64,000 nt of DNA from Gracilaria domingensis. Lineage: Eukaryota > Rhodophyta > Florideophyceae > Gracilariales > Gracilariaceae. The DNA is taken from the NCBI GenBank assembly GCA_022539475.1, contig VCMS01000044.1:124001-188000 (forward strand). Direction: 5' to 3'. Every line of letters begins with the position of its first letter. Position 1 is the stretch's first letter. The position numbers and the translations under genes were made by a program. The notes below the pieces were generated by a model, which made no database searches, was not told the origin of the DNA, and saw nothing but the letters and a program-made list of their open reading frames with translations. Shown here piece by piece: positions 55,342 to 64,000 of this stretch.

Positions 55342-56601
55342 ATGGGCTCGGAATCAATGGAGAACACTATACGCGAAAACGACTGGGCCGTCTTACAATC
55401 AACGGATGGAAAGAAGGTATTGGGAAACGTCACAAAGACTTCTACAGCTCGCATCGGCAAACGCAAACGGAAAATATCCGCTCTACTGGGAAAGCAATGG
55501 GGCGACACATTTGCCGTGACTCCCGATGATTCCCTGCAACCTGTTCCAGATATGCCTGAAGAAATGGCGGACGAGACGGATATGGACACCGGTCGAACAA
55601 ATCAGTACCTGCATGATGACAACGCAAACCAACGTCTACGCCAAACCGCGATTCAGAAACTCAAAGATGAAGGCGTGCACGGTGAACAGCTTGTACAAAC
55701 GGTCGTCAAGAATTCTTCAACCTTTGAGACGAAGACACCGTTTTCACAACAGAAGTACCTGCAACGCAAACGAGCAAAGTTCGACATTCGTGTGCGCGTG
55801 CTAAAACCAACTGCACTAACACTGTGTGAAACGTACTTTGAAAAATCTCCAGAGAAGACGCTACATCTACGACCAGATATATTAGGAATTGTACTAGGAT
55901 ACTCTGGCGTACGGTCTGGAGCTCGTGTCTTACTTTACGAAAACTGTACCGGGTTATTGACAGGGGCAGTCGCGGAACGCTTGGGAGGTATTGGCCGTGT
56001 TCTGAACGTCTTCACTGGGAACACGCCACCGGCGATAGAAATCGTGCGTATGCTCAATCTAGGGCCAAGTGGTATGCGGACAATTGTACACACGCCGATC
56101 GAGTTGTTCAGCAAACTTGATGTTCAAGAAAAAGAGGACGACCAACCTCTGAAGTACGGCGCGAAAGAAGAAGACGGAGACTCTACACCATCTGAGACAA
56201 CACATCAACCCAGTGCGAAGCGGGCTGAAGCAATAGCACAACGTTCAAAACGCGGAATAGTGAAGGGTTGGTTACGAGACGGATGTGACTGTCTGATTGT
56301 AGCGACTCGATATGACGTAGTGCAAGTATTCGATACGCTTCTAAAACACGTTGCACCTTCAGGTTGCTTTGCAGCGTACTGCACGCATTTGCAAGACGCG
56401 GCGGACCTTCAGTACGCGCTGCAACTATCAAAAATGGCCGTTCGCGTAGAGTTGATGGAGGTGAACCTTGTAAACCATCAAATTCTACCGGGACGATCCC
56501 ATCCAGCGATGACGGACAGTGCTACTGGGGGATATGTAGTAACTGGAATTCGTATCGTTTCACCCAACGAAGAGCAAGCAGAGGGCTATTCTTCAGAATA
56601 G
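55342..56601 (+). CDS. TRM6: TRM6, non-catalytic subunit of tRNA m1A58 methyltransferase
   Basis: 419 residues from ATG 55342 (the in-frame TTG four codons upstream is rejected). It covers the Gcd10/TRM6 fold: N-terminal barrel (ENDWAVLQSTDGKKVLGNV), FSQQKYLQRKRAKF, VRVLKPTALTLCETYF, and the Rossmann-like core LRPDILGIVLGYSGVRSGARVLLYENCTGLLTGAVAERLGGIG. The core is followed by an acidic/Ser insert (about 270-300) and the conserved end GCDCLIVATRYDVV...HLQDAADLQYALQLSKM...ATGGYVVTGIRI. TRM6 lacks a functional SAM site and works with TRM61 to methylate A58 in tRNA, including initiator tRNA. TRM61 is not in this window. Convergent with ARMT1: only 50 bases lie between the stops, so 3' UTRs must overlap. 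Confidence 0.92.
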   Translation: MGSESMENTIRENDWAVLQSTDGKKVLGNVTKTSTARIGKRKRKISALLGKQWGDTFAVTPDDSLQPVPDMPEEMADETDMDTGRTNQYLHDDNANQRLRQTAIQKLKDEGVHGEQLVQTVVKNSSTFETKTPFSQQKYLQRKRAKFDIRVRVLKPTALTLCETYFEKSPEKTLHLRPDILGIVLGYSGVRSGARVLLYENCTGLLTGAVAERLGGIGRVLNVFTGNTPPAIEIVRMLNLGPSGMRTIVHTPIELFSKLDVQEKEDDQPLKYGAKEEDGDSTPSETTHQPSAKRAEAIAQRSKRGIVKGWLRDGCDCLIVATRYDVVQVFDTLLKHVAPSGCFAAYCTHLQDAADLQYALQLSKMAVRVELMEVNLVNHQILPGRSHPAMTDSATGGYVVTGIRIVSPNEEQAEGYSSE

Positions 56602-56651
56602 AATCCATGCAAAAATACGAAGGAGTATGAAGAACAACAGCAAAAGGTGTG

Positions 56652-58044
56652 TTAGACTAGTCGTGTGTTGCAAAACTGCACGACAGCGTATTTACCTGCC
56701 ACGAGCCATTTCTCATCTTCACGAGCGGCACGGGCGGTCTGTTGGTGGCTCATGCCGCATCCAAGCTCAGCCTTGAGCGTGCGCAAGGCGCATACGGGGG
56801 ACGGGAAGTAACATAAAATATCGTCAAAAGGGGTGTCATAGGGCCAATCCCTATCGCCAAGCAGTCGTCGATAGTTGGCATCGCCCTTCACAAACGTAAG
56901 CGCGGAATGAGACAGGTCGTCGCGAACTTGGGGTGGCATTTCCCACATTGGCTGAGGCTGCACCCAGAAAAACTGCTCAGTCAAAAGCCAGCGGCCACTG
57001 GATAGATGAGTGGCCCATCGATCTCCCAAAATGGTAGATGGCGTGGGGGCGCCTTGTTCTGTGCACATCTCCTGCAGGAATGAAACAGTGGCCCTGACGT
57101 CCTTCGCCATTGCATCGCTGACAAAGGTAGGATGGGCCTTGAGTTGAATGTGCACAACAGTGGCCATGCCGGTATGCACAAGAAAGTCAGCTAAACACAA
57201 GTCGCAAAACAGCTCAAATCCAGCATTGTCAACAATGATATCAAAGCGAGTTGGGGCCAGTCTGGACACATAATCAACGAGCTGAGTGATATGGTTCGAG
57301 AGTATCATCTTTTGACCGGCTTCAAGCACGGAAGAAAAGGATTGAGTAGTATGTGTTTGTCCGCCAGTTGCGTTTACAGTGGCTTGATCAGCGCCTCCCA
57401 CGGGCCACAGAGAGAGATCCATTCGATTTCCCCACAAGGATGTGAGCACGAAACTCTGAAAGTGACTGAGGTGCTCAGGGTCGGAGAGCTGGGGCGGAGA
57501 GGCGGCGAGCACGTCATTGACACGCACGGCCAACATGGATATGGACTCGACGGCCGACGTGAGACCCAGGTCCTTCTGCAACTGAAAGGGGTCAACTGGC
57601 GCGCGGAAGTAATCGATAGCAGTCATAAGGCGGCGGTATCTGCGCACAAGAGTCAGCAAGCGGGGCGCGAACAAAGAGGGCACGGGCGGGGGCGCAGCAC
57701 GCAAGAATAACTCACAGGTAGAACTCGGCCACGGCCCACGGGGCCGAGAGCCAGGTGAGACGCTGCTCCACGACAGGCTTGAGAATGAGGTCGTTCCAGA
57801 CGGAGACGTCCGGGCCGCCGTCGTCCGGCACGAAGGTGAGGGGCGTGCGCAGCGCGTCGCTGAGCTCGTGGTCCAGCTGCTTGAGGCGGTGCAGCACGGG
57901 CGGCGGGAAGACGTTCTCGCGGAAGACGCGGGCCAGAATGTCGGAGCGCACGCGGCGCGACATGGTGTCGTGCGCCCATGTGCCGGGCGTGTCGGACGTG
58001 AGCACGGGCGGCAGCGCGGCGCGCGGCGCGGGGGCGGACGCCAT
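56652..58044 (-). CDS. ARMT1: ARMT1/DUF89 damage-control metal-dependent phosphatase (two exons)
   Basis: Exon 1 is 58044-57716 and exon 2 is 57639-56652; the 76-bp intron 57640-57715 starts GTGAGT and ends GCGCAG. Splicing gives 438 residues and joins ...WAVAEFYL to YRRLMTAIDYF, reproducing the family's continuous segment. The start MASAPAPRA is chosen as the last in-frame Met before homology. Motifs: WNDLILKPVVEQRLTWLSAPW (about 85-105), RMDLSLWP, the metal-binding DIIVDNAGFELFCDLCLADFL (Asp-Asn pair), QLKAHPTFVSDAM and FVKGDANYRRLLGDRDW. DUF89 enzymes use Mn/Co/Ni to hydrolyse phosphometabolites such as fructose 1-phosphate. The family name reflects a disputed protein-glutamate methyltransferase activity. 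Divergent with the bHLH gene in GC-rich DNA. Confidence 0.92.
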
Positions 58045-58388
58045 GGCGGGGGGCGGTCGGGGGCGGTCATGCGGAAGGTGAAGTGGTGATGATGATGAGA
58101 TTTGTGCCTGAAAGAGGTGAGCACCGCGCCACGCGCCCACGCAGTCCACGCGGCCACGCGCGCGCCCCGCGCGCGCTCCACGCCACGCACAGCGGCTCAA
58201 AAACGCGCAAAACACGCACATGGCGATGTGTTTTCACGGCGAGCGTGCGCGGCAGCGGCGCGCGATAAGCGCGGCGCTGCGCGTGAAAAGCGCGCGCGGC
58301 GCAACGGTGGCGATGCGCAGCACGTGAGCGCGCACGAGATGGCGTTCACACACACGTCACGTCCGTCGCCGTCCCGCCCGTCTCGTAC
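58045..58388. promoter_or_regulatory. short GC-rich divergent promoter (ARMT1 / bHLH)
   Basis: 344 bases between the two ATGs, dense in CG dinucleotides (GCGCGC stretches at 58150-58330). It must contain both promoters; no element can be singled out. Confidence 0.55.
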
Positions 58389-59234
58389 ATGGAACGCTCC
58401 CGCTCGCAAGCCGCGCCACTGCGCGGCGCCGTCTCGCGGCCCAAGCGCCTCCACCGCGAGGTCGAGCAGAAGCGTCGCATGAGGGTCGCCGAGCAGATTA
58501 CGCTGCTCCGAAGGGCGCTCTGTGACACGCAGGCCGAGAAGAGTGATACCGTCTCCGTGCTGCAGCGCGCCGTGCACTTTGTCACAGTTGCCCAGACCAC
58601 CATCGCCAATCTGCAGGCCGAGAACGACGCCCTCAAGCGCGACAGGGCCCGCGTCGTCGCCGATTGGACCGCCGCCGCCGCCGGCACTGCCGCCGCGGTG
58701 CCAGACACCTTGCAGCGCGACGCCGTGCCCAGCGACCCGTGCTTCTCTGCCGCTGCCTCCTCCACCGTCATGCAGCCCGCGCGGGACTGCTGCATTCCGT
58801 CAGCCTCCCGCACTGCTACCACGTGGGTACACCCCCAGAACGGAGTCACGTACCCTTCAACAGATCAGCCCCCTCAATTTGGCCCGCCGCCGTCATCCTC
58901 CCACCCCTCCCTGCCTCGTTTTGAAATGCTTCGCCAGTACCCTCAACAGCCGCCTCATCACCCCCAACAGCAAAGTTTTGTGCCGGGTCGTGCGCCTCTT
59001 GCGTATACAACCTCTGCTGAAGTTGTCACGCACGGTCCGCACATGCCACCGTCCTCCTCACCGCGCTCAGTGCCGTCGGTTGACACCCATCCATCGCAGC
59101 CTCCGCGGCACTCGTCTCCTTCCCTGTCGCGCGCTCAGCCGCGGGATTCTGCTTCGAGGCCACTGAATGTTTCGCCCAAGTCCTATGATGTCAAACCTGT
59201 CGTGTCTACGCCACGCGACCTGTCGAACACGTAG
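58389..59234 (+). CDS. bHLH transcription factor
   Basis: 281 residues. The bHLH is close to the N-terminus, at about residues 19-68. The basic helix RLHREVEQKRRMRVAEQ has His, Glu and Arg-Arg at the E-box-contacting places (H-x3-E-x2-RR). Then comes helix 1 (ITLLRRALCD), a short loop (TQAEKSD) and helix 2 (TVSVLQRAVHFVTVAQTTI). The heptad pattern continues into ANLQAENDALKRDRARV, a short leucine-zipper-like extension that would aid dimerisation. The remainder is Pro/Ser/Gln/His-rich and probably disordered, as in activation domains. It likely binds CANNTG (the Glu and Arg positions favour CACGTG-type E-boxes) as a dimer. Target genes unknown. The 5' half is much more GC-rich than the 3' half. 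Confidence 0.85.
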   Translation: MERSRSQAAPLRGAVSRPKRLHREVEQKRRMRVAEQITLLRRALCDTQAEKSDTVSVLQRAVHFVTVAQTTIANLQAENDALKRDRARVVADWTAAAAGTAAAVPDTLQRDAVPSDPCFSAAASSTVMQPARDCCIPSASRTATTWVHPQNGVTYPSTDQPPQFGPPPSSSHPSLPRFEMLRQYPQQPPHHPQQQSFVPGRAPLAYTTSAEVVTHGPHMPPSSSPRSVPSVDTHPSQPPRHSSPSLSRAQPRDSASRPLNVSPKSYDVKPVVSTPRDLSNT

Positions 59235-60968
59235 CCGTTTTTTGATCGTTCGTGTACGATTCGTCGTCATCTGTATCTACTTTTGATTTGAGTTAACATC
59301 GTTTTGTGTGTTGTTTTACCTACACGGGCAGCAACGTTTCCTGTACTATATCTTTTGCGCTTCTGTTTTCCTTGATACCTGTCACGCTTTCGTGTACCCA
59401 ACATTCAATGTGCAGTTCGCACACAAGGGGTACTCTAGACAGGAACCAACACGCATTTGTTGGTATGTTATTTTCATCATTCCTGCCATCGACACCATGT
59501 AGCGACTGTTGCTTTGCTCTTTTGACTTTGCTGGTCACCCCATTTTTGCCAGCGGAAGCTCACCACTTGTGGCCCATCAGCTTGGTCAAAACAGTTGCTG
59601 GATATGCACCGAAGGTACCATTGGTATCTATCTCCAAAACAAGCGTCAATAAAACTTGCACGTTTCACTTTTGAGCCGCTACGACCCAAAGCACTGGGCC
59701 CTCTTCGACGCCAAAAGTTCCGGAACTAGATATATCATACGGTAACGTGTCACCCAGCAACTTACATAAGTCAAATCAGCATGCGCTACGTATAAGCGCA
59801 GGTTATTCCGCCCCGGCAGAGTTTACCTTCGAACGAACGTACGTGCACATGCTTCCCTTATCGGGGTCTTCATGACGGTACATGTAATCGAATTGATCGT
59901 CTGTTGTGTAAAAGATCAACAGCGAAACGAAGCTACTAAGACAGCAAATCAACAACGTTTCCGGCATCTATGTGAGGTCGCTAGTATTGCACTTCCCCGA
60001 TCGCTAAACATGTTATTCAGTAAATACCACTCACCCAATAAGCAGATATCGCTCGCCTCCAGCGAAACAGGAAGCTCAATGCTGCACACAAGGTGTGCTT
60101 GTAGACAATGGCACGCTGCCTTGCGACCAAGTCAGTAAAAAAAGTTTGCGTTCTGACTTGGTCGCAAACTGCGTGCCATGGAATGGCCTCAAGCAACGTT
60201 ACTGCCAGGTATGCTTGAGAGACAAAGCCTTCCATTCCGTTAACCATCACAGCGGCCGTTGTTTGCGCTCCTTGCTCTTGGACAGGACGCCACATGGCCC
60301 AAGCATCACATGGCAATATGCACTTGAGCATAATGCTTGCCACTGTGGCCGAGTGGAGCAGAAGTGTGAGCGCGGCACGTTCTCACATCACAGTTGACAG
60401 ACTCAAGTCCCCCTACGAGTGCTCCCCAATCTCCACTGATCTTCATTTAGGTGACGGAGAAAGCCTCATGGAACTGTGTCACACGTCATAGCAAGTTGCA
60501 GGAGAAAGTTTTCTGTGCAAAGATCTGCAGGCCGCGGACTCTGTGCGCAGCGCACTGGGCGCATCCTGCACGAGCACGTGATCGTACATTTCCTTTTTTC
60601 CTAAAAAAACCAAATTCTGCACTATCGTCCACGTTGCACACGTTCAGAAGCTGCCAAATGGATCCAAACTCCACCTGAGCTCCTGCACAGATCTGCACTA
60701 CCGGATGTGCTTGCTCTCCAATGTAGGGGATAGCGGTTCGATTGGAGCTGTTTCTCCACAGCCCTTCCCGCTCTGGAAACTTATCAATCGCGTCCATGGT
60801 CTTGACAGCTTCCTCAACCAGTGTCGTCGTACTTTGAAACACGCTGCAACGAGTCTTCCACTGCTCACCAGCTAAATCAGGAATCACTTTCTGCTGTTTG
60901 CAAGCCACCCCACATATTGAGCAACACCGCTTCCTTATAAGCGATTTATTCTAATCCTCGAAAACGAT
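59235..60968. other. 1.73 kb intergenic stretch with an interrupted hairpin
   Basis: Between the bHLH stop and the thylakoid-protein start. Contains the hairpin at 60108-60179. A minus-strand frame at 60486-60908 (140 codons) has no ATG at its start and no recognised domain; I leave it uncalled. No RNA gene found. Confidence 0.4.
60108..60179. repeat. 72-base interrupted hairpin
   Basis: The outer stem ATGGCACG/CGTGCCAT (60108-60115 with 60172-60179) and inner stem TGCGACCAAGTCAG with its exact complement (60122-60135 with 60153-60166) are separated by small internal loops of 6 and 5 bases and a 17-base apical loop. It could fold as RNA or be a foldback footprint. Confidence 0.8.
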
Positions 60969-61730
60969 ATGAATGCTTTCATACTTTCGCCGGCATCTGG
61001 TGCCTTGCTGATTCGGAACCGAAATTTGGACCCCAGGTCTCCAACCCAAACCCGGTCAAGAGGCAAAGCAAGGCCGCACTATGTCATGTCACAAAGAACC
61101 CCACCAAGAAAAATCAACTGGATGCAAATGGCTATCGTCATGGCGGGTACTACAATGGGCTCTTCAAACCTTTCAAATTCGAGAACATTCTCATTCAACC
61201 CAGCACGTCCTGTGCACGCTGCAACCGTCGATGCCGCTCAAAACCGATCCAACCAACCCATCCCTCTTGAAATGTTGGGCGTCAAACGTGAAGATTACCT
61301 TGGCGAACGCGAACTGCGACGAAGGAAAACTACCCAGTTATCGGAAGCAGAACAAGAAATCATGGAGCTTGAAGAATGGGAGGTCGCAACCCAGTGGTTC
61401 CGTAATCTGCAAGCGCTTTGGGCCGCCCTTGCTAGTGTTGGTGGCATTTTCTTGCTTTATCGAGGTGGTGTAATGTGGGAGAATTGGATCAAGGAACAGG
61501 AGAGGAAGGACATGGAAGAAGAAATCAAGCTCACCGGAACTTTCATTGATCCAAGGGCTGTTAGAAAGGACGAAGAAAAGAAGGACGGAAAGAAGCGAAA
61601 CAAGCCCAAGAAGGACGATTCCGCTAGTGGGCCCTCTGCCGGCCCGTCAGCCCCAAGTAAGGATCCCTCCGACGGTGATCTCCCTCCTGGTGGAATCGAC
61701 TCTCTTGAAAAGCTGTTTGGTAACAGTTAG
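60969..61730 (+). CDS. predicted thylakoid protein of unknown function
   Basis: 253 residues. The N-terminus is bipartite: a transit-like part (MNAFILSPASGALL, early Phe; basic, Ser/Arg-rich to about residue 48), then a hydrophobic stretch (MQMAIVMAGTTMGSS). Small residues follow at PARPVHAA near 85, a plausible thylakoid processing peptidase site. The mature region has an acidic, Gln/Glu/Arg-rich helix (LSEAEQEIMELEEWEVATQWF), one membrane-spanning segment (LWAALASVGGIFLLYRGGVMW, about 156-176) and a long charged Lys/Asp/Glu tail, then a Gly/Pro/Ser-rich end (GGIDSLEKLFGNS). No family recognised. The topology suggests a thylakoid or inner-envelope protein with a stromal or lumenal soluble tail. 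Convergent with RNR1. Confidence 0.65.
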   Translation: MNAFILSPASGALLIRNRNLDPRSPTQTRSRGKARPHYVMSQRTPPRKINWMQMAIVMAGTTMGSSNLSNSRTFSFNPARPVHAATVDAAQNRSNQPIPLEMLGVKREDYLGERELRRRKTTQLSEAEQEIMELEEWEVATQWFRNLQALWAALASVGGIFLLYRGGVMWENWIKEQERKDMEEEIKLTGTFIDPRAVRKDEEKKDGKKRNKPKKDDSASGPSAGPSAPSKDPSDGDLPPGGIDSLEKLFGNS

Positions 61731-61950
61731 GAGCGCCATATCATTTTCTCAATGGTATTACGCGACCAAACATTCGGCGGAGTCTCTTTGTGCAGTCATC
61801 CCAGGTTACCCAAGCGGATTCCGGCTTGTATTGCAGTGAAACGAAGGTGAATTGAACCAATTTACTTGTCCATTAACTACTCTCGCTCAAGCACTAAAAG
61901 ATACAACGTTGTCGTCTGAAAGCATAGGAATCAAGTCGTTCTACAACGCT

Positions 61951-64000
61951 TCAGCTACCGCAACTGATGCATGCGTCTGGATTATCAATCGAACATGCTA
62001 ATATTTCTTCCATCTTCTGTGAAGGAATACCGTGCCCATTGGCCTTCTCCGCCTTCTTTGCCTTCTTTGCGGCCTCCACGTCAGCGGGAGATAGTGTAAA
62101 CTTGATTGCATCTGTGGAAGGTTTTGTTCGAAGGTAGTACAAGCCAGTCTTCAAACCAGCTTTCCAACCGTAGAAATGCATTGAGCTCAACTTTCCAATG
62201 TTAGGAGCGGCGATATGAATGTTCATACTCTGAGATTGATCAATGTATGCTCCACGGTCTGCAGCAAGATCAATAATACGTCGCTGACTGATCTCCCATA
62301 CAGTCTTGTATAGCTCTTTGATTTCGCGCGGTATCTCATGAATGTGTTGTACTGAGCCGTTCGCAGCAACAATCCGGTTCTTCATGGCAGCGTTCCACAA
62401 ACCAAGCTTCTGAAGGTCCTTCACCAAGTGCGTGTTGACGATGCAGAATTCACCAGACAAAACACGGCGTGTGTACAAGTTCGAAGTGTAAGGCTCAAAA
62501 CACTCATTATTGCCGAGGATCTGAGAAGTCGATGCGGTTGGCATCGGCGCAACAAGCAGGGAGTTACGTACACCATGCATCAAAACTTTCTTTCGCAGTT
62601 CGGTCCAATCCCAACGACCAGACGTAGGTTGCACATCCCACATGTCAAATTGGAACACACCCTTCGATATAGGAGATCCTTCATAAGTTTCATATGTACC
62701 GACGTCAGCAGCGATCTCACAGCTGGTTTCAACAGCGCTGAAGTAAAGCGTCTCAAAAATTTCCTTGTTAAGTTCACGAGCCTCTTCACTTTCAAACGGC
62801 ATGCGCATGAGAATAAAGGCATCCGCAAGCCCCTGAACGCCGATTCCAATAGGCCGATGACGAAGATTAGAATTGCGGGCTTCTTCCACTGGGTAGAAAT
62901 TGATGTCAATGATCTTATTTAAGTTCTTCGTTACCATCTTAGTGACGCGGCGTAGAGCATCATGATCATAATACGGTTTCCCGCCGTCCTCTGGAACTAC
63001 AACGAATTTGTTCAAAGCAATCGATGCCAAGTTGCAAACCGCAACCTCATCAGGGGCAGTGTACTCAATGATCTCCGTGCAAAGGTTCGAAGAACGAATT
63101 GTGCCAAGATTCTGTTGGTTGCTCTTCTGGTTGCAGGCATCCTTGTATAACATGTATGGAGTGCCAGTTTCTATCTGAGCTTCAAGGATTGCAAACCAAA
63201 CCTTACGGGCTGGGAGAACATCTCTGGCACGACCTTCCTTCTCGTATCGCTCGTAGAGTTCATCGAACGTTTCTCCGAACACGTCTGCAAGACCGGGAGA
63301 TTCATTAGGACAGAAAAGGCTCCACATTTCATCCTTCTCTACTCTTCTCATGAAGAGATCACTGACCCACAGACCGTAGAACAAATCGCGTGCTCTCTGT
63401 TCTTCCTTGCCGTGATTCTTGCGAAGATCCAAGAAATCCATGATGTCCGCATGCCATGGTTCTAAGTAAATGGCGAAGGCACCCTTTCGCTTTCCTCCTC
63501 CCTGGTCCACATACCTGGCGGTGTCATTAAAGACACGAAGCATCGGTACAATTCCATTAGAAGTGCCGTTCGTACCTCTGATGTAGGACCTGGTCGCTCG
63601 TATGTTATGTATCGAAAGACCAATCCCTCCCGCGGACTTGGAGATCACGGCGCATCTCTTCAGCGTGTCATAAATACCCTCAATTGAGTCCTCAGTCATA
63701 GTCAGCAAAAAACAAGATGACAGCTGCGGACGACAGGTGCCAGCATTGAACAGCGTTGGCGAAGCATGAGTGAAGTATTTGTTGGACAAAGCATCATATG
63801 TTTCCAAGACTGCATCCAGGTCCCCAACGTGAATTCCAACCGCAACTCGCATAAGCATGTGCTGCGGGCGTTCAACAATTTTTCGGTTAATGCGAAGCAA
63901 ATAAGATCTCTCCAAAGTCTTGAATGCGAAGTAGTCGTAGGAAAAATCTCTATCGTAGATAATTGCATCGTCCAATGTATCACGGTTCTCCATAACAAAC
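61951..64000 (-). CDS. RNR1: ribonucleoside-diphosphate reductase large subunit, 5' end beyond window
   Basis: 683 codons are visible and the frame is still open at the window edge. By comparison with the family (about 790 residues) roughly 110-130 N-terminal residues, including the ATP-cone, are missing. Class Ia markers: [37 protein letters not shown] (first active-site Cys), [41 protein letters not shown] (radical Cys), CNLASIALN and the thiol-shuttle tail CISCGS with the paired cysteines at the very C-terminus. It makes dNDPs from NDPs with the RNR2 small subunit, which is not in this window. No intron is seen in the visible part. The gene is convergent with the thylakoid-protein gene, with 220 bases between the stops. 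Confidence 0.95.
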   Translation of the reverse strand, partial: FVMENRDTLDDAIIYDRDFSYDYFAFKTLERSYLLRINRKIVERPQHMLMRVAVGIHVGDLDAVLETYDALSNKYFTHASPTLFNAGTCRPQLSSCFLLTMTEDSIEGIYDTLKRCAVISKSAGGIGLSIHNIRATRSYIRGTNGTSNGIVPMLRVFNDTARYVDQGGGKRKGAFAIYLEPWHADIMDFLDLRKNHGKEEQRARDLFYGLWVSDLFMRRVEKDEMWSLFCPNESPGLADVFGETFDELYERYEKEGRARDVLPARKVWFAILEAQIETGTPYMLYKDACNQKSNQQNLGTIRSSNLCTEIIEYTAPDEVAVCNLASIALNKFVVVPEDGGKPYYDHDALRRVTKMVTKNLNKIIDINFYPVEEARNSNLRHRPIGIGVQGLADAFILMRMPFESEEARELNKEIFETLYFSAVETSCEIAADVGTYETYEGSPISKGVFQFDMWDVQPTSGRWDWTELRKKVLMHGVRNSLLVAPMPTASTSQILGNNECFEPYTSNLYTRRVLSGEFCIVNTHLVKDLQKLGLWNAAMKNRIVAANGSVQHIHEIPREIKELYKTVWEISQRRIIDLAADRGAYIDQSQSMNIHIAAPNIGKLSSMHFYGWKAGLKTGLYYLRTKPSTDAIKFTLSPADVEAAKKAKKAEKANGHGIPSQKMEEILACSIDNPDACISCGS

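Noticed and set aside
60486-60908. 140-codon minus-strand frame (WKTRCSVFQSTTTLVEE...)
   Set aside because: Begins with GTG, not ATG; the vague resemblance to hAT transposase W-x-TR segments is not backed by any catalytic motif.
1-64000. CRISPR arrays, rRNA genes, riboswitches, bacterial operons or phage modules
   Set aside because: None seen. Gene structure (spliceosomal introns, transit peptides, alternating strands) is eukaryotic nuclear.

Overview
The window is nuclear DNA from a eukaryotic alga with a primary plastid, most likely a red alga. The evidence is as follows. Genes are dense and nearly intronless; I find introns only in the eL38 gene and the ARMT1 gene. Several genes encode plastid-type proteins: a plastid HSP90, a folate/biopterin-family transporter, an NAD(P)-binding protein, a rhodanese protein and a predicted thylakoid protein. 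Their N-terminal extensions carry an early phenylalanine and no obvious secretory signal peptide, the pattern of red-algal and glaucophyte transit peptides. The lineage call is inference; no rRNA or organelle gene is present to test it.

Layout. 1-10 kb: the 3' part of RAD52, a long NCoR/Snt1-like double-SANT corepressor, a mitochondrial carrier and translin. 11-14 kb: an orphan gene, intron-split eL38 and an ethanolamine/choline kinase. 14-17.8 kb: a gene-poor stretch with the decayed C-terminal part of a non-LTR retrotransposon. 17.8-37.7 kb: ten genes on strictly alternating strands (membrane protein, coiled-coil orphan, plastid HSP90, alpha/beta hydrolase, bromodomain-Tudor-like protein, two N-terminally anchored membrane proteins, rhodanese, NAD(P)-binding protein, folate/biopterin-type transporter). 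39-43.4 kb: a large ankyrin-RING protein and a DUF1415 protein. 43.4-48 kb: a second gene-poor stretch holding an orphan repeat-protein gene followed by an inverted copy of its own middle third. 48-64 kb: an unknown gene, a SIRT6-type sirtuin with an extra C-terminal zinc finger, Mrd1/RBM19, TRM6, ARMT1, a bHLH factor, a thylakoid protein and ribonucleotide reductase large subunit (cut by the window end).

The genes are mainly housekeeping: chromatin (NCoR-like, bromodomain, sirtuin), RNA (Mrd1, TRM6, translin, eL38), DNA repair and nucleotides (RAD52, RNR1) and plastid functions. There are no bacterial-style operons. Head-to-head pairs share promoters, several of them GC-rich. The most unusual item is the 362-bp, 98% identical inverted duplication at 44805-45698. 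If transcribed through, it would give a self-complementary hairpin RNA against the parent gene. Other points of interest are a palindrome cluster upstream of eL38, a tandem CCAAT array in a divergent promoter and 14 consecutive strand alternations.
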